DNA from: Zingiber officinale
Lineage: Eukaryota; Streptophyta; Magnoliopsida; Zingiberales; Zingiberaceae
DNA: 64,000 bases
Direction: 5' to 3'
NCBI RefSeq assembly: GCF_018446385.1
Contig: NC_055991.1
Location: 115,797,794 to 115,861,793 of the forward strand
Part shown: in pieces, positions 33,117-44,160 of the stretch
How the letters are laid out: every line of letters begins with the position of its first letter
How positions within the stretch are numbered: the first letter of the stretch is position 1
Notes under the pieces: model-generated
Database searches by the model: none
What the model saw: only the letters and a program-made list of their open reading frames with translations
What the model was told of the DNA's origin: nothing
Program-made: the position numbers and the translations under genes

Positions 33117-34829
33117 ATGCAATTCCAAGATGGACTTGGATTTGACACAAGGGTGGCTCCACCGTACACATCCACAAGCTTCGATTCTTGGAAATCAAGA
33201 ATCGAAAATTTTCTTATGATGGAGATAGAGCAATGGCTTGCTCTTATGGAAGGCTTCAAGACTCCAACAAACTCAAAGGGCAAAGTTCTCAAGAGGAGCA
33301 AGTGGAGCCAAGAGCAAGTCCAAAGGTGCGAGGCAAATGACAAAGTGACCAAGCTTTTGGTCAATTTATTGCCAAGCACCATCCTTTGCAAAATTGGAGA
33401 ATTTGAAGATGCAAAGGAATTATGGAGTAAATTGGCCAAGCTTCATGAAGAGATCCCCTCCACTGTACAAGAGCAAGAAGAATCCAGAGAGGGTGACTCT
33501 TTAGAGCAAGACCAAGAGGAGGACTCCGAGGTTGAGAGATGCTCAACCTCCGAAGAAGAAGTCCAAGAAGAAGCTTCATCTTCAAGGGATTGCAATGAAG
33601 AGAACAAGGAGGGAGCATACTCCTTGTTCCATGTACAAGATGATGAAGCCTCCACCTCTAGGATTGAGGGGGAGTGTAGATCAATGAACCCGGAGCAAGA
33701 AGAGGCCTCCACATCCGGGTCAAGTGAAGAAGAAGAAGAAGATGGGGCCATCTCCAAAATTCAAGAAATATCAAATGGAGGAGCAAGTGCCATCTCTACA
33801 CGAGAAGGTATAAATGTTTCAATTAAAAATAAAAATCATATAATATGTTTTGAGTGTAGGGAAAGTGGGCACTACAAGAGCAAGTGTCCCAACTTGGCCA
33901 AGAAGAAGGGTCAAGTGACACAAAAGGGCAAGGAGAAGCCCAAGGAGACCATTCCCGGAACAAAGAAGAGCAAGGAGCACATTGTGTGCTTCTTGTGCAA
34001 TCAAAAGGGGCATTACCGAAGTCAATGCCCTAAAGGGAAGAAGGTGGTCAAGGCTCATGGAAGAAGCTCAAGTCAAGGGGGAGCCTCCAAGGTAAAAAGA
34101 AAGGTAACTTTCATTGAGTCTACCCCTTTAAATTATGGTAAAAAGCATGATAGTTCTAACTTATATCATTTTAATGCTATTTACCATGAAAATAGGAAGC
34201 ATGATAGCGTTAAGGAAAAACATATAGCTTTTCATGCTAAAACCACTACACCTAGGGCTAGGAATGTAGGTAAAAGTCTAGGCAAGAACTCTAAGGATTT
34301 TAGCTACAAGCCTAGAAACAAAAATGCTCATGGATTTAATGGAAAATCAAAAACTAAGGACTTAGTGATGGAAAATCAAGTATTGAGGTCAAGACTTGAC
34401 AAACTAGAAAAGACCCTAAAAAGGATGGAAAATATCCTTAAAGGGCAAAATGAGCAAAATCTAGGTTTAGGACAACAAGGGTCATCTAAGGGCCATAGAG
34501 GTTTGGGATACAAACCTAAAATAAAAAAGGATGTACCTACTTACCATAGGGTTCCATATAGCTATGGAACCAACCCTAAGTCTAGAAGTCAAGTCAAGGA
34601 TACAAGGGAAGTCATCCCTAGAAGTATCTTTGCAACAACAAATGTGACTAAGACTTCTAAGAAGTCTAAGAAAGTTACTAACAAGGTCACAAGGGAGGCT
34701 ATCCCTAGAGTTGACCTAGAAAAAGTGACCAAGGCTTCTAAGAAGCCAAACAAAGTCACTAGGAAGGTATCTAGGGAAATTATCCCTAGTGAATACCTAG
34801 AGCATCCAAGGAGCACCAATAGGTTTTGA
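33117..34829 (+). CDS. gag-like protein of TR-GAG-1, with two zinc knuckles
   Basis: 570 residues, uninterrupted. Residues about 1-115 resemble the N-terminal half of a copia gag (SFDSWKSRIENFLMM, KVTKLLVNLLPS, AKELWSKLAKLHEE). The second half of the usual capsid domain, present in TR-GAG-2, is not recognisable. It is replaced by a Glu/Ser-rich acidic region (about 116-225). Two CX2CX4HX4C knuckles follow, at about residues 244-257 (CFECRESGHYKSKC) and 290-303 (CFLCNQKGHYRSQC). A short coiled coil (ENQVLRSRLDKLEKTLKRME) and a basic tail with two to three copies of an approximately 28-residue SKKSKKVTNKVTREAIPR-type repeat end the protein. As gag it should form particles and bind RNA in the cytoplasm. 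A preserved ORF without pol suggests it is or was under selection or is young. Confidence 0.85.
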   Translation: MQFQDGLGFDTRVAPPYTSTSFDSWKSRIENFLMMEIEQWLALMEGFKTPTNSKGKVLKRSKWSQEQVQRCEANDKVTKLLVNLLPSTILCKIGEFEDAKELWSKLAKLHEEIPSTVQEQEESREGDSLEQDQEEDSEVERCSTSEEEVQEEASSSRDCNEENKEGAYSLFHVQDDEASTSRIEGECRSMNPEQEEASTSGSSEEEEEDGAISKIQEISNGGASAISTREGINVSIKNKNHIICFECRESGHYKSKCPNLAKKKGQVTQKGKEKPKETIPGTKKSKEHIVCFLCNQKGHYRSQCPKGKKVVKAHGRSSSQGGASKVKRKVTFIESTPLNYGKKHDSSNLYHFNAIYHENRKHDSVKEKHIAFHAKTTTPRARNVGKSLGKNSKDFSYKPRNKNAHGFNGKSKTKDLVMENQVLRSRLDKLEKTLKRMENILKGQNEQNLGLGQQGSSKGHRGLGYKPKIKKDVPTYHRVPYSYGTNPKSRSQVKDTREVIPRSIFATTNVTKTSKKSKKVTNKVTREAIPRVDLEKVTKASKKPNKVTRKVSREIIPSEYLEHPRSTNRF

Positions 34830-37258
34830 GTTCCTAGGAGCATCTTCTCTACCCCATAGATGGGTTAGAGAGTGTCAACTCTAAGAAGAAGGGTAGTTAA
34901 CCCAACTTTGAAGAAATTGACACTCAAGGAGCATTTTCAAGGTTATTATTAACCTTTGACAATGAAGTGGATTTATGTTTACTCTTGGGAAGAGTAAAAT
35001 GTGTCACAATTTGATAAATTGGATGATATCTTAAGTGACAAAAAATTGGGAAAATCATAAGAACTACCAAGTTGGGATTTTGGTATGTTCTTAGGAAATT
35101 TAAGGTCAATCTAAGCCTTAATTTAAAATGCTACTCTTGTGGAAGAATGAAATATGCCAACATTTGAGGAATAAGCTTAATTTCAATTGGCATAAGTTAA
35201 TCAAGAGAACTAGAAATGCAAATTTAGGCTTTGGCATTTTCTTGGAGCATTTAGAGGGCAATCTAGGTTTAACATTTTAAGTTAAAACAAGTGGAAACAG
35301 CTAAGTGGTTAAGGATACTTAGATAAGAAATCTAGGTATATTTTATTTATGCTAAACCTTGCCATGATTGTTTGCCCATCGTATGCCATGACATCATGTC
35401 TATTTTTGCATTCATGTCTTATTATGAAAAATCCAAAAATACTATGTCATGACATTCATACATCATGTAGTTATAGGACATTTTCTTTTGAAAAATTATT
35501 TCCTTTTGATGTATGTCATAACATAATCATGCATTAAGTTTAATTCCTTGTAATTAAGGACAAATGGCATTTAACAACACTTATTAACAAGTGACAACCT
35601 AGGTGGATGTCTAATATCTCTAAAATGCCTAGATAGATATGCATGATCCCTAGAATAGGGCAAAACCAAAATCTCACATCTCACAAGGACTATAAGGTGA
35701 CTTGTATGTGTTTTAGTGCACATTAGATACAAGTGAGATGTTAGGAAGATGAATAAAACTCAAGATGCTGATTTAGTGCATTCTTTTGAGTTTTAGAGTC
35801 ATCAAAATATATAGTTATGTGTTTTCCCATCATTGGGAAAGCTAATGTACAAGACATGTGCATTTAGCCCAAGGAAAATGGTGGGATATTGGTTTTGAAA
35901 TAAGTTTTAAAAATGCTTTTGAAAAACCTTGGTGAAGGCTATCTTTTGATAGTAATCACCATTGAATGGTTAGACACAAACTTGAAGAATACGCTAAAGT
36001 TTTAGCAAGTTTTCAAGCTTGTGTCAATCTTTGAAAATATGATGTATTTTCATAGAAAACTATTTTTCCTTGATAGTATATACCCTAAATAATGTCTACA
36101 CAAATTTTCACGATTTTTGGATTTTTGTAGAATTTTATAGGGGTTTCTGAAGTTGACTGAAATGGAATTTCAGCAACTATCAGAACTCCAATCGATCAGT
36201 GGATTGATTGGAGTGCCTAAATCGATCAGCCGATCGATTGAGAAGGCATTTCTCGCGAACAGAAGATCGGTGGATCGATCCGTGGATCGATCCAAGAAGA
36301 CTGAATCGATCAATGGATCGATTCAGAAGGGTTCAATCGATTGGAATCCAACTCCAATCGATTGAAGATGCTGATTTTGGCTGGGAAAGCTTATTTTCAG
36401 CATTTTGAACCTATTTTAGTCTAGGTAATCATTCCTAACCCCTCAAAATACATTTGTATACATAAAAAGGGTGTTTTCATGTTGAAAACAAGGATGGATT
36501 GGCTAAGGGAGACTAAGTTGAAGTTTAGGTTGAGGTTTGTTTCAAATGTTTGAATATTTGAACCTCAAAACTTCGTAATTTGGGTTTCCTAAAGGTTTAG
36601 GGATTCCAAGTCATTGTTGGTGCTATGACAGAAGTTACCACCATGTCTTTAGGGAGAGGGACTCTTTAAAGGCATGAAAATTATTTTTCATGAACCTTGG
36701 AAGGTGGTTAACCTTCCGTTAAGTGGATAATGCTCAAGGTTGAGCGTTTGAACTTTAATGGGGAGTGGATATCCTCATTGTTCAAGTGGTTTAAGTTAAA
36801 AATGCTCAAGGATGGGCATTTGATTACATTAATGGGAAATGTAGGGTTAAGGAAAATGAAGGGTATGGGACCTTCATTTGGGTCATTAGACCATGTTAAT
36901 GCTCCAGAGCGAGCATTATTTGAAAATGAAGGGAATGAGTCCTTCATTATCGTGTTGGTCACAACGAGTGAAGTTGTGAACAACGATGAGCAACTCTTCA
37001 GGGGGAGAGTTTTCAACAATGGGGCATTTGTTGAAGTGTACCCAAAATTGAGGCACGGGTTGATGTGTGCTCAAAGATGGGTTGATGTGTGCCAATAGGG
37101 GGAGAATGTGTGGTTTAAGTTAGGCCTTCATTACCTATGGGGGAGGTCATAGGGGGAGAATGAAGGGAACCAACATTCATACTTTGGCATGAATGGAGTT
37201 AAGGCTATGGGATTAGCCTAACTAAGAATGGTCCAAACTTAAAGGTATTGTCAAACAT
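34830..37258 (+). other. Non-coding interior of TR-GAG-1
   Basis: About 2.4 kb without long ORFs or recognisable pol motifs. It is AT-rich at first. It holds a second cluster of GATCGATC palindromes at 36189-36365, and near 36650-37200 repeated GGGCATT, GGAAAATGAAGG and GGGGGAGA phrases before the PPT. Confidence 0.8.
36189..36365 (+). repeat. Internal cluster of GATCGAT palindromes
   Basis: Four to five inverted repeats such as CCAATCGATCAGTGGATTG, AATCGATCAGCCGATCGATT, GGATCGATCCGTGGATCGAT and AATCGATCAATGGATCGATT. They have the same design as the LTR clusters. Confidence 0.88.
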
Positions 37259-37273
37259 CAAAAAGGGGGAGAT
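37259..37273 (+). other. Polypurine tract of TR-GAG-1
   Basis: AAAAAGGGGGAGAT immediately before the 3' LTR; the priming site for plus-strand DNA synthesis. Confidence 0.9.
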
Positions 37274-38609
37274 TGTTGGTGCAATATCCCTTAGGTCAAG
37301 GTTGACTGGTTTGACCAAGCTTGAGTCTTGGTCATAGTTTCGATGTTTGACAATACATGTAGACACATGGACAATGCAGGTGCAGCTGTTCATATGGGGA
37401 GATTCTGATCAGGGACTGATCAGTGTGAATGAAGAAGAGTCAAGTAGGTAGATGGAAATCCTGGTGAGTGAAGCCAGGTGGAAGTCCTAGTGAGTGAAGC
37501 TAGGCAGATGGAAATCCTGGTGAGTGAAGCCAGGTGAAAGTCCTAGTGAGTGAAGCTAGGCAGATGGAAATCCTGGTGAGTGAAGCCAGGTGAAAGTCCT
37601 AGTGAGTGAAGCTAGGCAGATGGAAAATCCTAGTGAGTGAAGCTAGGTGAAAGCCCTGGTGAGTGAAGCCAGGCAAGGGAAAATCCAGATGGATCAAGGA
37701 TGATCGGATATCTGGTGTTGGGAAGTTCTGGCAGGTCAAGGGAGTGACCAGATGCTAGGCATGATGGACCAACAGGTCAAGGTTGACCGGATGTTGGTTT
37801 GAGAGGCTTGGGACTTGGTTTTGGGCAAAAAACCAAGAGCTGGATCGATCAGTGGATCGATCCAGGCCTTTCCTAGCGAACAGAGAGCCTCTGAATCGAT
37901 CAGTAGATCGATCCAGAGGTCCCAATCAATCAGCCGATTGATTGGGACGCTGCTACTTCGCACGATAAGCGCTGGATCGATCCGTGGGTCGATCCAGGCG
38001 TTTTTCTAGAGCACAGAGGCGCTCTGGATCGATCCGTGAATTGATCCAAAGCCTCCCCGATCGATTGGGAGTTTTCGAATCGATCGGGATCCGACCGTTG
38101 CGTCGTATTTGAGCTGCAGGCGGGCGTCTCCTTCAGCACTTCTTCACCGATTCATTTCAGATCCTCACTAGCTCCTCCACAGCTCTTCTCAAGCTCGAGA
38201 TCACCAATTCTTGAAGGTTCTTGGAGGTTCTTCCAAGTCAAGAGGCGGATCAAAGCAAGGAGAAGAAACTAGGGTTAGGGCTTTTGCACTCATTGTAAGC
38301 TTGTGAGCTTGTATTTCATTACCTTTCCCTTTCTTCTTGTATTGAGTCTTGTAGGGCTTCTCCGCCCTTGGTAGTTACCATAAAGGAGAGTTTTATTAGT
38401 GGAGGGTATGTGTGTAGGTGTGGATCCTTGGACTAGTCACCTCTTGTGAGGTGGATACCAAGTAAACCAACCGTGTTAGCGTTGTGTGATTTGTTTCTGT
38501 ATTTTCCGCTGCGCATCACTTTGAAGAAACAAGCAACGAAGCACGACGAGCGAACGCGAAGCTATTCCCCCCCCCCCCCCCCCCCTCTAGCTACTTTTCG
38601 GTCCTAACA
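37274..38609 (+). repeat. 3' LTR of TR-GAG-1
   Basis: 1,336 bp, near-identical to the 5' LTR except for fewer GTGAGTGAAGC units and a run of 19 C at 38567-38585, where the 5' LTR has an interrupted CACCCTCCCCCC. Confidence 0.93.
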
Positions 38610-40196
38610 CCTATTCGGATTAAGCCTGATCCGAACACGACTTCCGAACGACCCGGGTAAGGAATAACCTTCTCTCCTTTTCTTGGCGTCTAACTGATTT
38701 CTTTTCTTTTTCTTGTAGCCGAGACTATGATGAAATCGGTGGTGTTCAGCATGCTGAAACGAAAGGCCGCCGAGATAGAGGCGGCTGCCGCGCAGGAAGC
38801 GGAGAAACTGGGCCTCACCCCGATCGACTCTCACGAAGGTGAGAGTGAAGAGGTTCAGACGACGAGCAAGGCGTCTGCCGCTCGGACGACCACCACCGAT
38901 GCAGTTGAGGAGATCGCTCCACCGAGTGCCCAACCGGTCGCTCGGCCCGAGGAAGCCGGATCTGATGACAATGAGCTTCCGTTGGTTGGGCGTAAACGCC
39001 GCCGAACGGGCACCCCCACCCGCTCGGCCACTTCTGCTGTTCACATGTCCGAACAGGTGGACACTCTTCCCTCTCCTGCGTCTGTGGAAGCGTTGTCCTC
39101 CGACAGGACCCTATCTCAAGGAGACTGGCCTTCCGACCCCGTAGCGGCTCAGCCCCTTACCTCGCTCCCTCCAGCCCGCCAGATAATCAAGCGATCTCTT
39201 ATTCGCTCTGAGCCGACCGGACAATCTTCTGCCTCGTCTGCGTCCGCTCAGTCTACTCCGGGCCGATACAGGACGATCAAGGCTTTGCTCCACTTACCAA
39301 CGGAGGAGTACTTGCATAATGGCCAGCCGTCGAGCCCCGAACACTTGATAACAATTCGGGGGCCCCTCCCAAAAGTCTGGGAGGATGCCCGAGCGCGCGT
39401 GGACGTGATGCCACCTGGGCTGATCGGCAACAGCTATTTGCAACAAACTACTCGGGTAACTCTTGCAAGCTTTTTCTTCTTATCCTTCGTCTGGTATTTT
39501 ACGTTTTCAACCGAATCGCAGCATTGGGTCGAGAGTATAGACGTGTGCCATCACTTAGCTTTCCTTGAAGAGGAATTCAAAAAGCTTAAGGTCTCTGGGG
39601 GGACCCCTCTTCAAGGCCCTTCCTACGCCGAGCTAAAGGCTGATCTGGAGAAGGCCACCAAACTGCTGGAGGCCGAGCGACACAGATCCTCGGGCTTGTA
39701 GACCATGGTGGATCGGCTAGAGGCCCAAGTCCAAACATATGACAAGAAGATCACATTGGCCACCAACAGGAAGAACCAGGCCATCACAAACCTGGAGGCG
39801 AAGAACGTTGAGGCCCGGGCACTCGAGGTGAAAATCAACGAATTGACCGAACTGCTAACCACTCAAAAGGACGGACGCTCGGCGGAGGTGGCCACTTTTC
39901 AGAGTGATCTGAAGACCCTTCAAGACGCATTAGAAGCCTCCCGAGCTGCCTTTAAAGAATATCAAGACTCCGAGCCGAGCCGGGTTGTTATCATGCAGCA
40001 GAACTATATACGCTCGGAGAAATTTGTGGAGAAAGCCTGTGATCGGCTCGTGCAAGCATTTGAGTTGGCCATCACTGCCACGACCGACTATCTGAAGACC
40101 AAGGGCCAGCTTCCTGAGGACCTCAATATCCCCGTCCGAGATCACGCCGATCTTCTAACCATGATTTCGGACGAGATTTTTAATTATTTAAAGTGA
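38610..40196 (+). pseudogene. Tat-1 aORF, second part: spliced, coiled-coil region
   Basis: Continues the aORF after TR-GAG-1. Exon end 38656, intron 1 38657-38718 (62 bp, GTAAGG..TTGTAG), exon 2 38719-39455, intron 2 39456-39521 (66 bp, GTAACT..TCGCAG), exon 3 39522-40196. Exon 2 encodes a Ser/Thr/Ala-rich low-complexity region with a basic GRKRRRTGTPTR motif (possible nuclear signal). Exon 3 encodes a long coiled coil (LEAQVQTYDKKITLATNRK, LEAKNVEARALEVKINEL) and a conserved C terminus (KTKGQLPEDLNIP). A TAG at 39699-39701 replaces a Glu codon present in Tat-2. The same intron positions occur in Tat-2. Molecular role unknown; such antisense ORFs are reported from Tat-lineage elements. Confidence 0.82.
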
Positions 40197-40439
40197 AGTC
40201 ATGGATGTATATTGGCCGTCCGGCCGACATTATTTTGCTGTAATCGTCGCTCGGTTAGTTTTGATGAATGAATCTCTGTCTCTAGTCGCTTGTCTAATCA
40301 CCGTGCGTATTTGAACTGCGTGACTAGTGAGCCCTAAGTTTTGTTGAGCTTTTGTGTTGCCAAGGCTGGACCCTCTAGATGTCGTTCGACAATCTATAAG
40401 TCGGGTTTTCAATTGTCGATCCACGAACTCCGGGTCGGG
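40197..40439 (+). other. aORF 3' flank
   Basis: About 240 bp between the aORF stop and the tandem array; nothing recognised. It probably contains the polyadenylation region of the aORF. Confidence 0.4.
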
Positions 40440-41075
40440 GGGTTTATAGTCGTCGGTCTGACTCTAGAGTTTAACGTCGTCGCTCGACGGTCTTCCAAGC
40501 GGGATATTCATGGTCGCCGCTTCCACCCTAGAGTTTAACGTCGCCGCTCGACGGTTTTCAGGCCGGGGGGGGGGGTTTATAGTCGCCGGTCCGACTCTAG
40601 AGTTTAACGTCGCCGCTCGACGGTCTTCAGGCCGGGGGGGTTTATAGTCGCCGGTCTGACTCTAGAGTTTAACGTCGTCGCTCGACGGTCTTCAGGCCAG
40701 GGGGTTTATACTCGCCGGTCCGACTCTAGAGTTTAACGTCGCCGCTCGACGGACTTCCGAGCGGGATATTTATGGTCGCCGATTCGACCCTAGAGTTTAA
40801 CGTCGCCGCTCGACGGTCTTCAGGCCGGGGGGTTTATAGTCGCCGGTCCGACTCTAGAGTTTAACGTCGCCGCTCGACGGTCTTCCGAGCGAGATATTTA
40901 TGGTCGTCGTTTCGACCTTAGAGTTTAAGGTCGCCGCTCGACGGTCTTCAGGCCGGGGGGTTTATAGTCACCGGTTCGACTCTAAAGTTTAACGTCGCCG
41001 CTCGATAGTCTTCAGGCCGGAGGGTTCATAGTAGCCGGTCCGACTCTAGAGCTTAACGTCGCGGCTCGACGGTTT
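40440..41075 (+). repeat. Tandem array (about 64-bp unit) of Tat-1
   Basis: About ten units with the core GACTCTAGAGTTTAACGTCG followed by CCGCTCGACGGTCTTC. Two unit types occur: one ends in CAGGCCGGGGGGTTTATAGT and the other in CCGAGCGGGATATTTATGGT. A reverse-complement relative sits at the equivalent place in Tat-2 (55037-55684). Confidence 0.93.
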
Positions 41076-41194
41076 GGAGAAGCTTGGACGTTCAGCGAGC
41101 ATTAGTTATGCCGTGCGTTTTCATGATCGTATTCCTGTATTCAAAGGATAGCGCAGAACGGGAATTCACGCAATTAATTACACAGGCGCACCTT

Positions 41195-41371
41195 TTACCC
41201 AACTCGATAAGGCTGGAGGTGGTTAGCGCTCCATGGTCGTTCCAGCCGTCGTCCGTCTTGATCTTCAAGGTAGTAGACCCCCGATCGGAGTTTCTCGACG
41301 ACTTTGAAGGGTCCCGCCCAGGGAGCCTCCAACTTGCTCACATCATCGACCGGCTTCACCTTCTTCCATAC
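41195..41371 (-). pseudogene. Tat-1 integrase C terminus
   Basis: Minus-strand coding for the last part of pol (GPFKVVEKLRSG, YYLEDQDGR, LQPYRVG, stop at 41197-41195). Its 5' portion (41273-41371) is a direct duplicate of 42435-42533, on the other side of an inserted LTR. Confidence 0.85.
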
Positions 41372-42434
41372 CCTAGGTTTTGATGTTTGGGCAAAGGTTT
41401 AAGTTAGGTTTATTGTTGTATTTGATATGCATTGTGAGTGTGCAGGATACAAGTACAACAAGGAAAGTCCAAGTGTGAGTTTTGGCAGTGTAAGTCCAAG
41501 CATATAGTCTTGGCAACGTAAGTCCAAGTGTGATCTTGGCAAAGGAGGCAAGTCCAAGGATGAGTCTTGGCGGTGTAAGTCTAAGCATGTAGTCTTGGCA
41601 ACGTAAGTCCAAGTGTGACTTAGCAATGGATGAAGTCCCGGAGGCGCGACCTCTTGGCAAAGGAAGACCCGACAACAATGACAAGGCCGATGGAAGCTCT
41701 AGAAGGCAAGACGTGAAGGATGGGGAGGCATCCGAGGGACGTAAGGCTGATGGAGAAGGCTAGGTCTAGGTTGGTCGGGCGAGAACGAGTGCTGAGTGAA
41801 TGTACTCGGGGTAAAATCCCAAAATTAGGGTTTACTGTAGCAGTACTGTAGCGTTACTGTAGCAGTATTGTAGCGTTACTATAGCAGTACTGTAGCAGTC
41901 GACTGGTGGTTTCATCAGTCGACTGGTGCAGTCGACTGGTAGTGAACAGAGGGTTGGTTTCGAGCCGTTGGGCTGCAACGGTTGAATTTCCACGAAGGGC
42001 AGTCGACTGCATGTTTTGGCAGTCGACTGGTAGGAGGGTTTTCTAACCCGTGGCCTATATAACCAAGCATTGGAAGCTTGGTTCAAGTTGACGAAATTAG
42101 TGGTGGTTAACCCTAATTAGAGTCTCCAAGTGCCCAAGTGATCTAGCGTGCTTGTACGAGGTTGTGGCGAGGTTTCTCCACCCACAAGGAGCTACGCGAG
42201 CTAGCCGGAAGTTCTCCGGGGAATCATCCACCGACGGATCGGGATCGTCCACCTTACGGACAGCCGTGGAGTAGGAGCTTTATCTCCGAACCACGTTAAA
42301 TCAACGTGTTAGGTTTGCTTTCTATTGTTAGTGTTTATCTTGTATTTCCGCTGTACACACTAACCATTGTAGGAAGCGACGATTTGGGTGAGACGCTATT
42401 CACCCCCCCTCTAGCGGACGTCAAGGTCCCAACA
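41372..42434 (+). mobile_element. Solo LTR inserted in the Tat-1 integrase end
   Basis: About 1.06 kb that starts CCCTAGGTTTTGATG (its first few bases, probably TGTTGGGA, are missing) and ends TATTCACCCCCCCTCTAGC..CCCAACA. It contains AAGTCCAAGTGTGA/CTTGGC tandem repeats (41458-41630), GTAGCAGTACT/GTAGCGTTACT repeats (41835-41900) and CAGTCGACTGG palindromes (41896-42030). A 99-bp pol segment is directly repeated on both sides, which is much longer than a normal TSD. Confidence 0.75.
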
Positions 42435-43426
42435 GTAGGCCCCCGATCGGAGTTTCTCGACGACTTTGAAGGGTCCCGCCCAGGGAGCCTCCAACTTGCT
42501 CACATCATCGACCGGCTTCACCTTCTTCCATACTAGATCACCGACCTGGAATGCTCTGGGGATTACTCGCCTGTTGTAATTTTGCTTCATTCTCTGCCGA
42601 TACGCCATTAGCCGAACAGCTGCTTTAGCTCACGTTTCATCTACCAAATCCAGATCTAGCTGCCTCCGCTCGGTGTTGTCCGCGTTGTATTGTTGCACCC
42701 GATCGGACTCGATTCCGATCTCTACTGGTACAACCGCCTCTCCTCCGTAGATCAAGTGGAACGACGTAACCCCCGTTCCTTCCTTAGGAGTCGTGCGGAG
42801 TGCCCATAGGACGCCAGGGAGTTTGTCTACCCAGCTGCCCCCAAGGTGGTCGAGCCGAACCCTTAGAATTCGAAGAATTTCCTGGTTGGCTACTTCATCT
42901 TGTGCGTTACTCTGCAGGTATGACACAGAGGTGAAGTGTTGCTCGATGTCGTACCCATCGCACCATTCTTGGAACTCATGTCCGACGAACTGTCGCCCAT
43001 TGTCGGACACGAGCCGTCGCGGAATGCCAACCGACATATGAGATGCTGCCAGATGAATTTTTTGACCATATGCTCGGTGATCTTGACCAGTGGCTCGGTC
43101 TCAACCCATTTGGAGAAGTAGTCCACCGCTACTAGTAGAAACTTCCTCTGCCCGGTTGTCATAGGTAAGGGTCCCACGATGTCCATGCCCCATTGGTCGA
43201 ACGGACAGGATACCGTGGATGCCTTCATCTCTTCCGTCGGTCGATGGGAGAAGCTGTGGTATTTCTGGCAGGAAAGACAAGTGGCCACTGTCCGAGCAGC
43301 GTCTTCCTGTAGAGTTGGCCAGAAGTATCCGGCTAACAGGATCTTCCTAGCTAATGATCGACCGCCTGGGTGTCCCCCGCAAGATATTTGATGCACTTCC
43401 TTCAATATATATTCCGCGTCCTCCAA
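42435..43426 (-). pseudogene. Tat-1 integrase, frameshifted
   Basis: Minus strand from 43426: zinc-binding region (EVHQISCGGHPGG, CLSCQKYHSF), first catalytic Asp in WGMDIVGPLP, then YFSKWVETEPL. The frame shifts near 43060-43040, so the DNGRQFVGHEF segment with the second Asp lies in another frame (43037-42630). The third part, with TNREI-like and WALRTTPKEGTG blocks, continues to LVWKKVKPVDD. At 42435 the reading frame runs into the solo LTR. Confidence 0.88.
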
Positions 43427-44160
43427 GCTGACACACTTTAAAAGTGGCCGAGAAAAAGATTCTTGTAAAGCTGGTCCCCGATGAGGGTGAACCGACCGGC
43501 TCTCTTTCTCAGAAGCTGGGCTTCATCCCGGTCATACGAAGTGACACTCGACTGCAGAAGCTCTATTATAGTCGTCCTCTAGTCGCTGGGGAACGTTAGG
43601 CCTTCCATCCTGTCAATATGCGCTACCAAGCATACCTGCTCGATTGCTTGTTGGGCGCCGATCGGTGCTATGGAACTAGCCAACTTTGCCAACTCATCTG
43701 CTACCTGGTTGTCTGCTCGGGGAATTTTTTGCACGATCACCTCGGCGAAGCTAGTGTTGAGCCTTTCGAAGGTCTTCACGTAGAGCTTGAGCCTTGCATT
43801 GTTGACTTCGAAAACTCTTGAGAGTTGCTGAGCGGCGAGCTGAGAGTCAGAGAAGATAATCACTCGGCTCGCCCCCACATGCCGGGCAGCCTGCAGTCCC
43901 GCTATAAGGGCTTCATATTCCGCCTCATTATTAGTAGCTCGATAATCCAACCGAACGGAAAGATGCATCCGCTCTTCCTGTGGTGAGATTAACAGAATGC
44001 CTACTCCACTCCCGAGTCGAGTTGATGACCCATCCGCATAGACCTTCCAGGAAGCCTCAGGCTCGGGGCTCTGTACTTCTGTGACGAAGTCCGCCAGGGA
44101 TTGCGCTTTAATTGCTGTGCGGGGTTGGTATTGAATATCAAATTCACTGAGCTTGGTAGT
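43427..44160 (-). pseudogene. Tat-1 second RNase H (aRNH-type)
   Basis: Minus-strand 43968-43579 encodes YRATNNEAEYEALIAGLQAA, IIFSDSQLAAQQL and DNQVADELAKLASS, the Glu/Asp signature of an additional RNase H domain. Such a second RNase H following the ordinary one is typical of the Tat lineage of plant gypsy elements. Its start (44160-43969) is broken by frame changes. Confidence 0.85.

Larger units (their letters stand above)
31589..38609 (+). mobile_element. TR-GAG-1: gag-only LTR retrotransposon
   Basis: 7,021 bp, flanked by TSD CCTAT (31584-31588 and 38610-38614). LTRs begin TGTTGG and end CCTAACA. It has a tRNA-iMet PBS, one long gag ORF, about 2.4 kb of non-coding DNA and a polypurine tract, but no protease, integrase or RT. 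It must use enzymes of an autonomous relative. The LTR ends (TATTCACCC..CCCTCTAGC) and PPT (AAAAGGGGGAGAT) resemble the Maximus/SIRE copia group. Confidence 0.93.
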
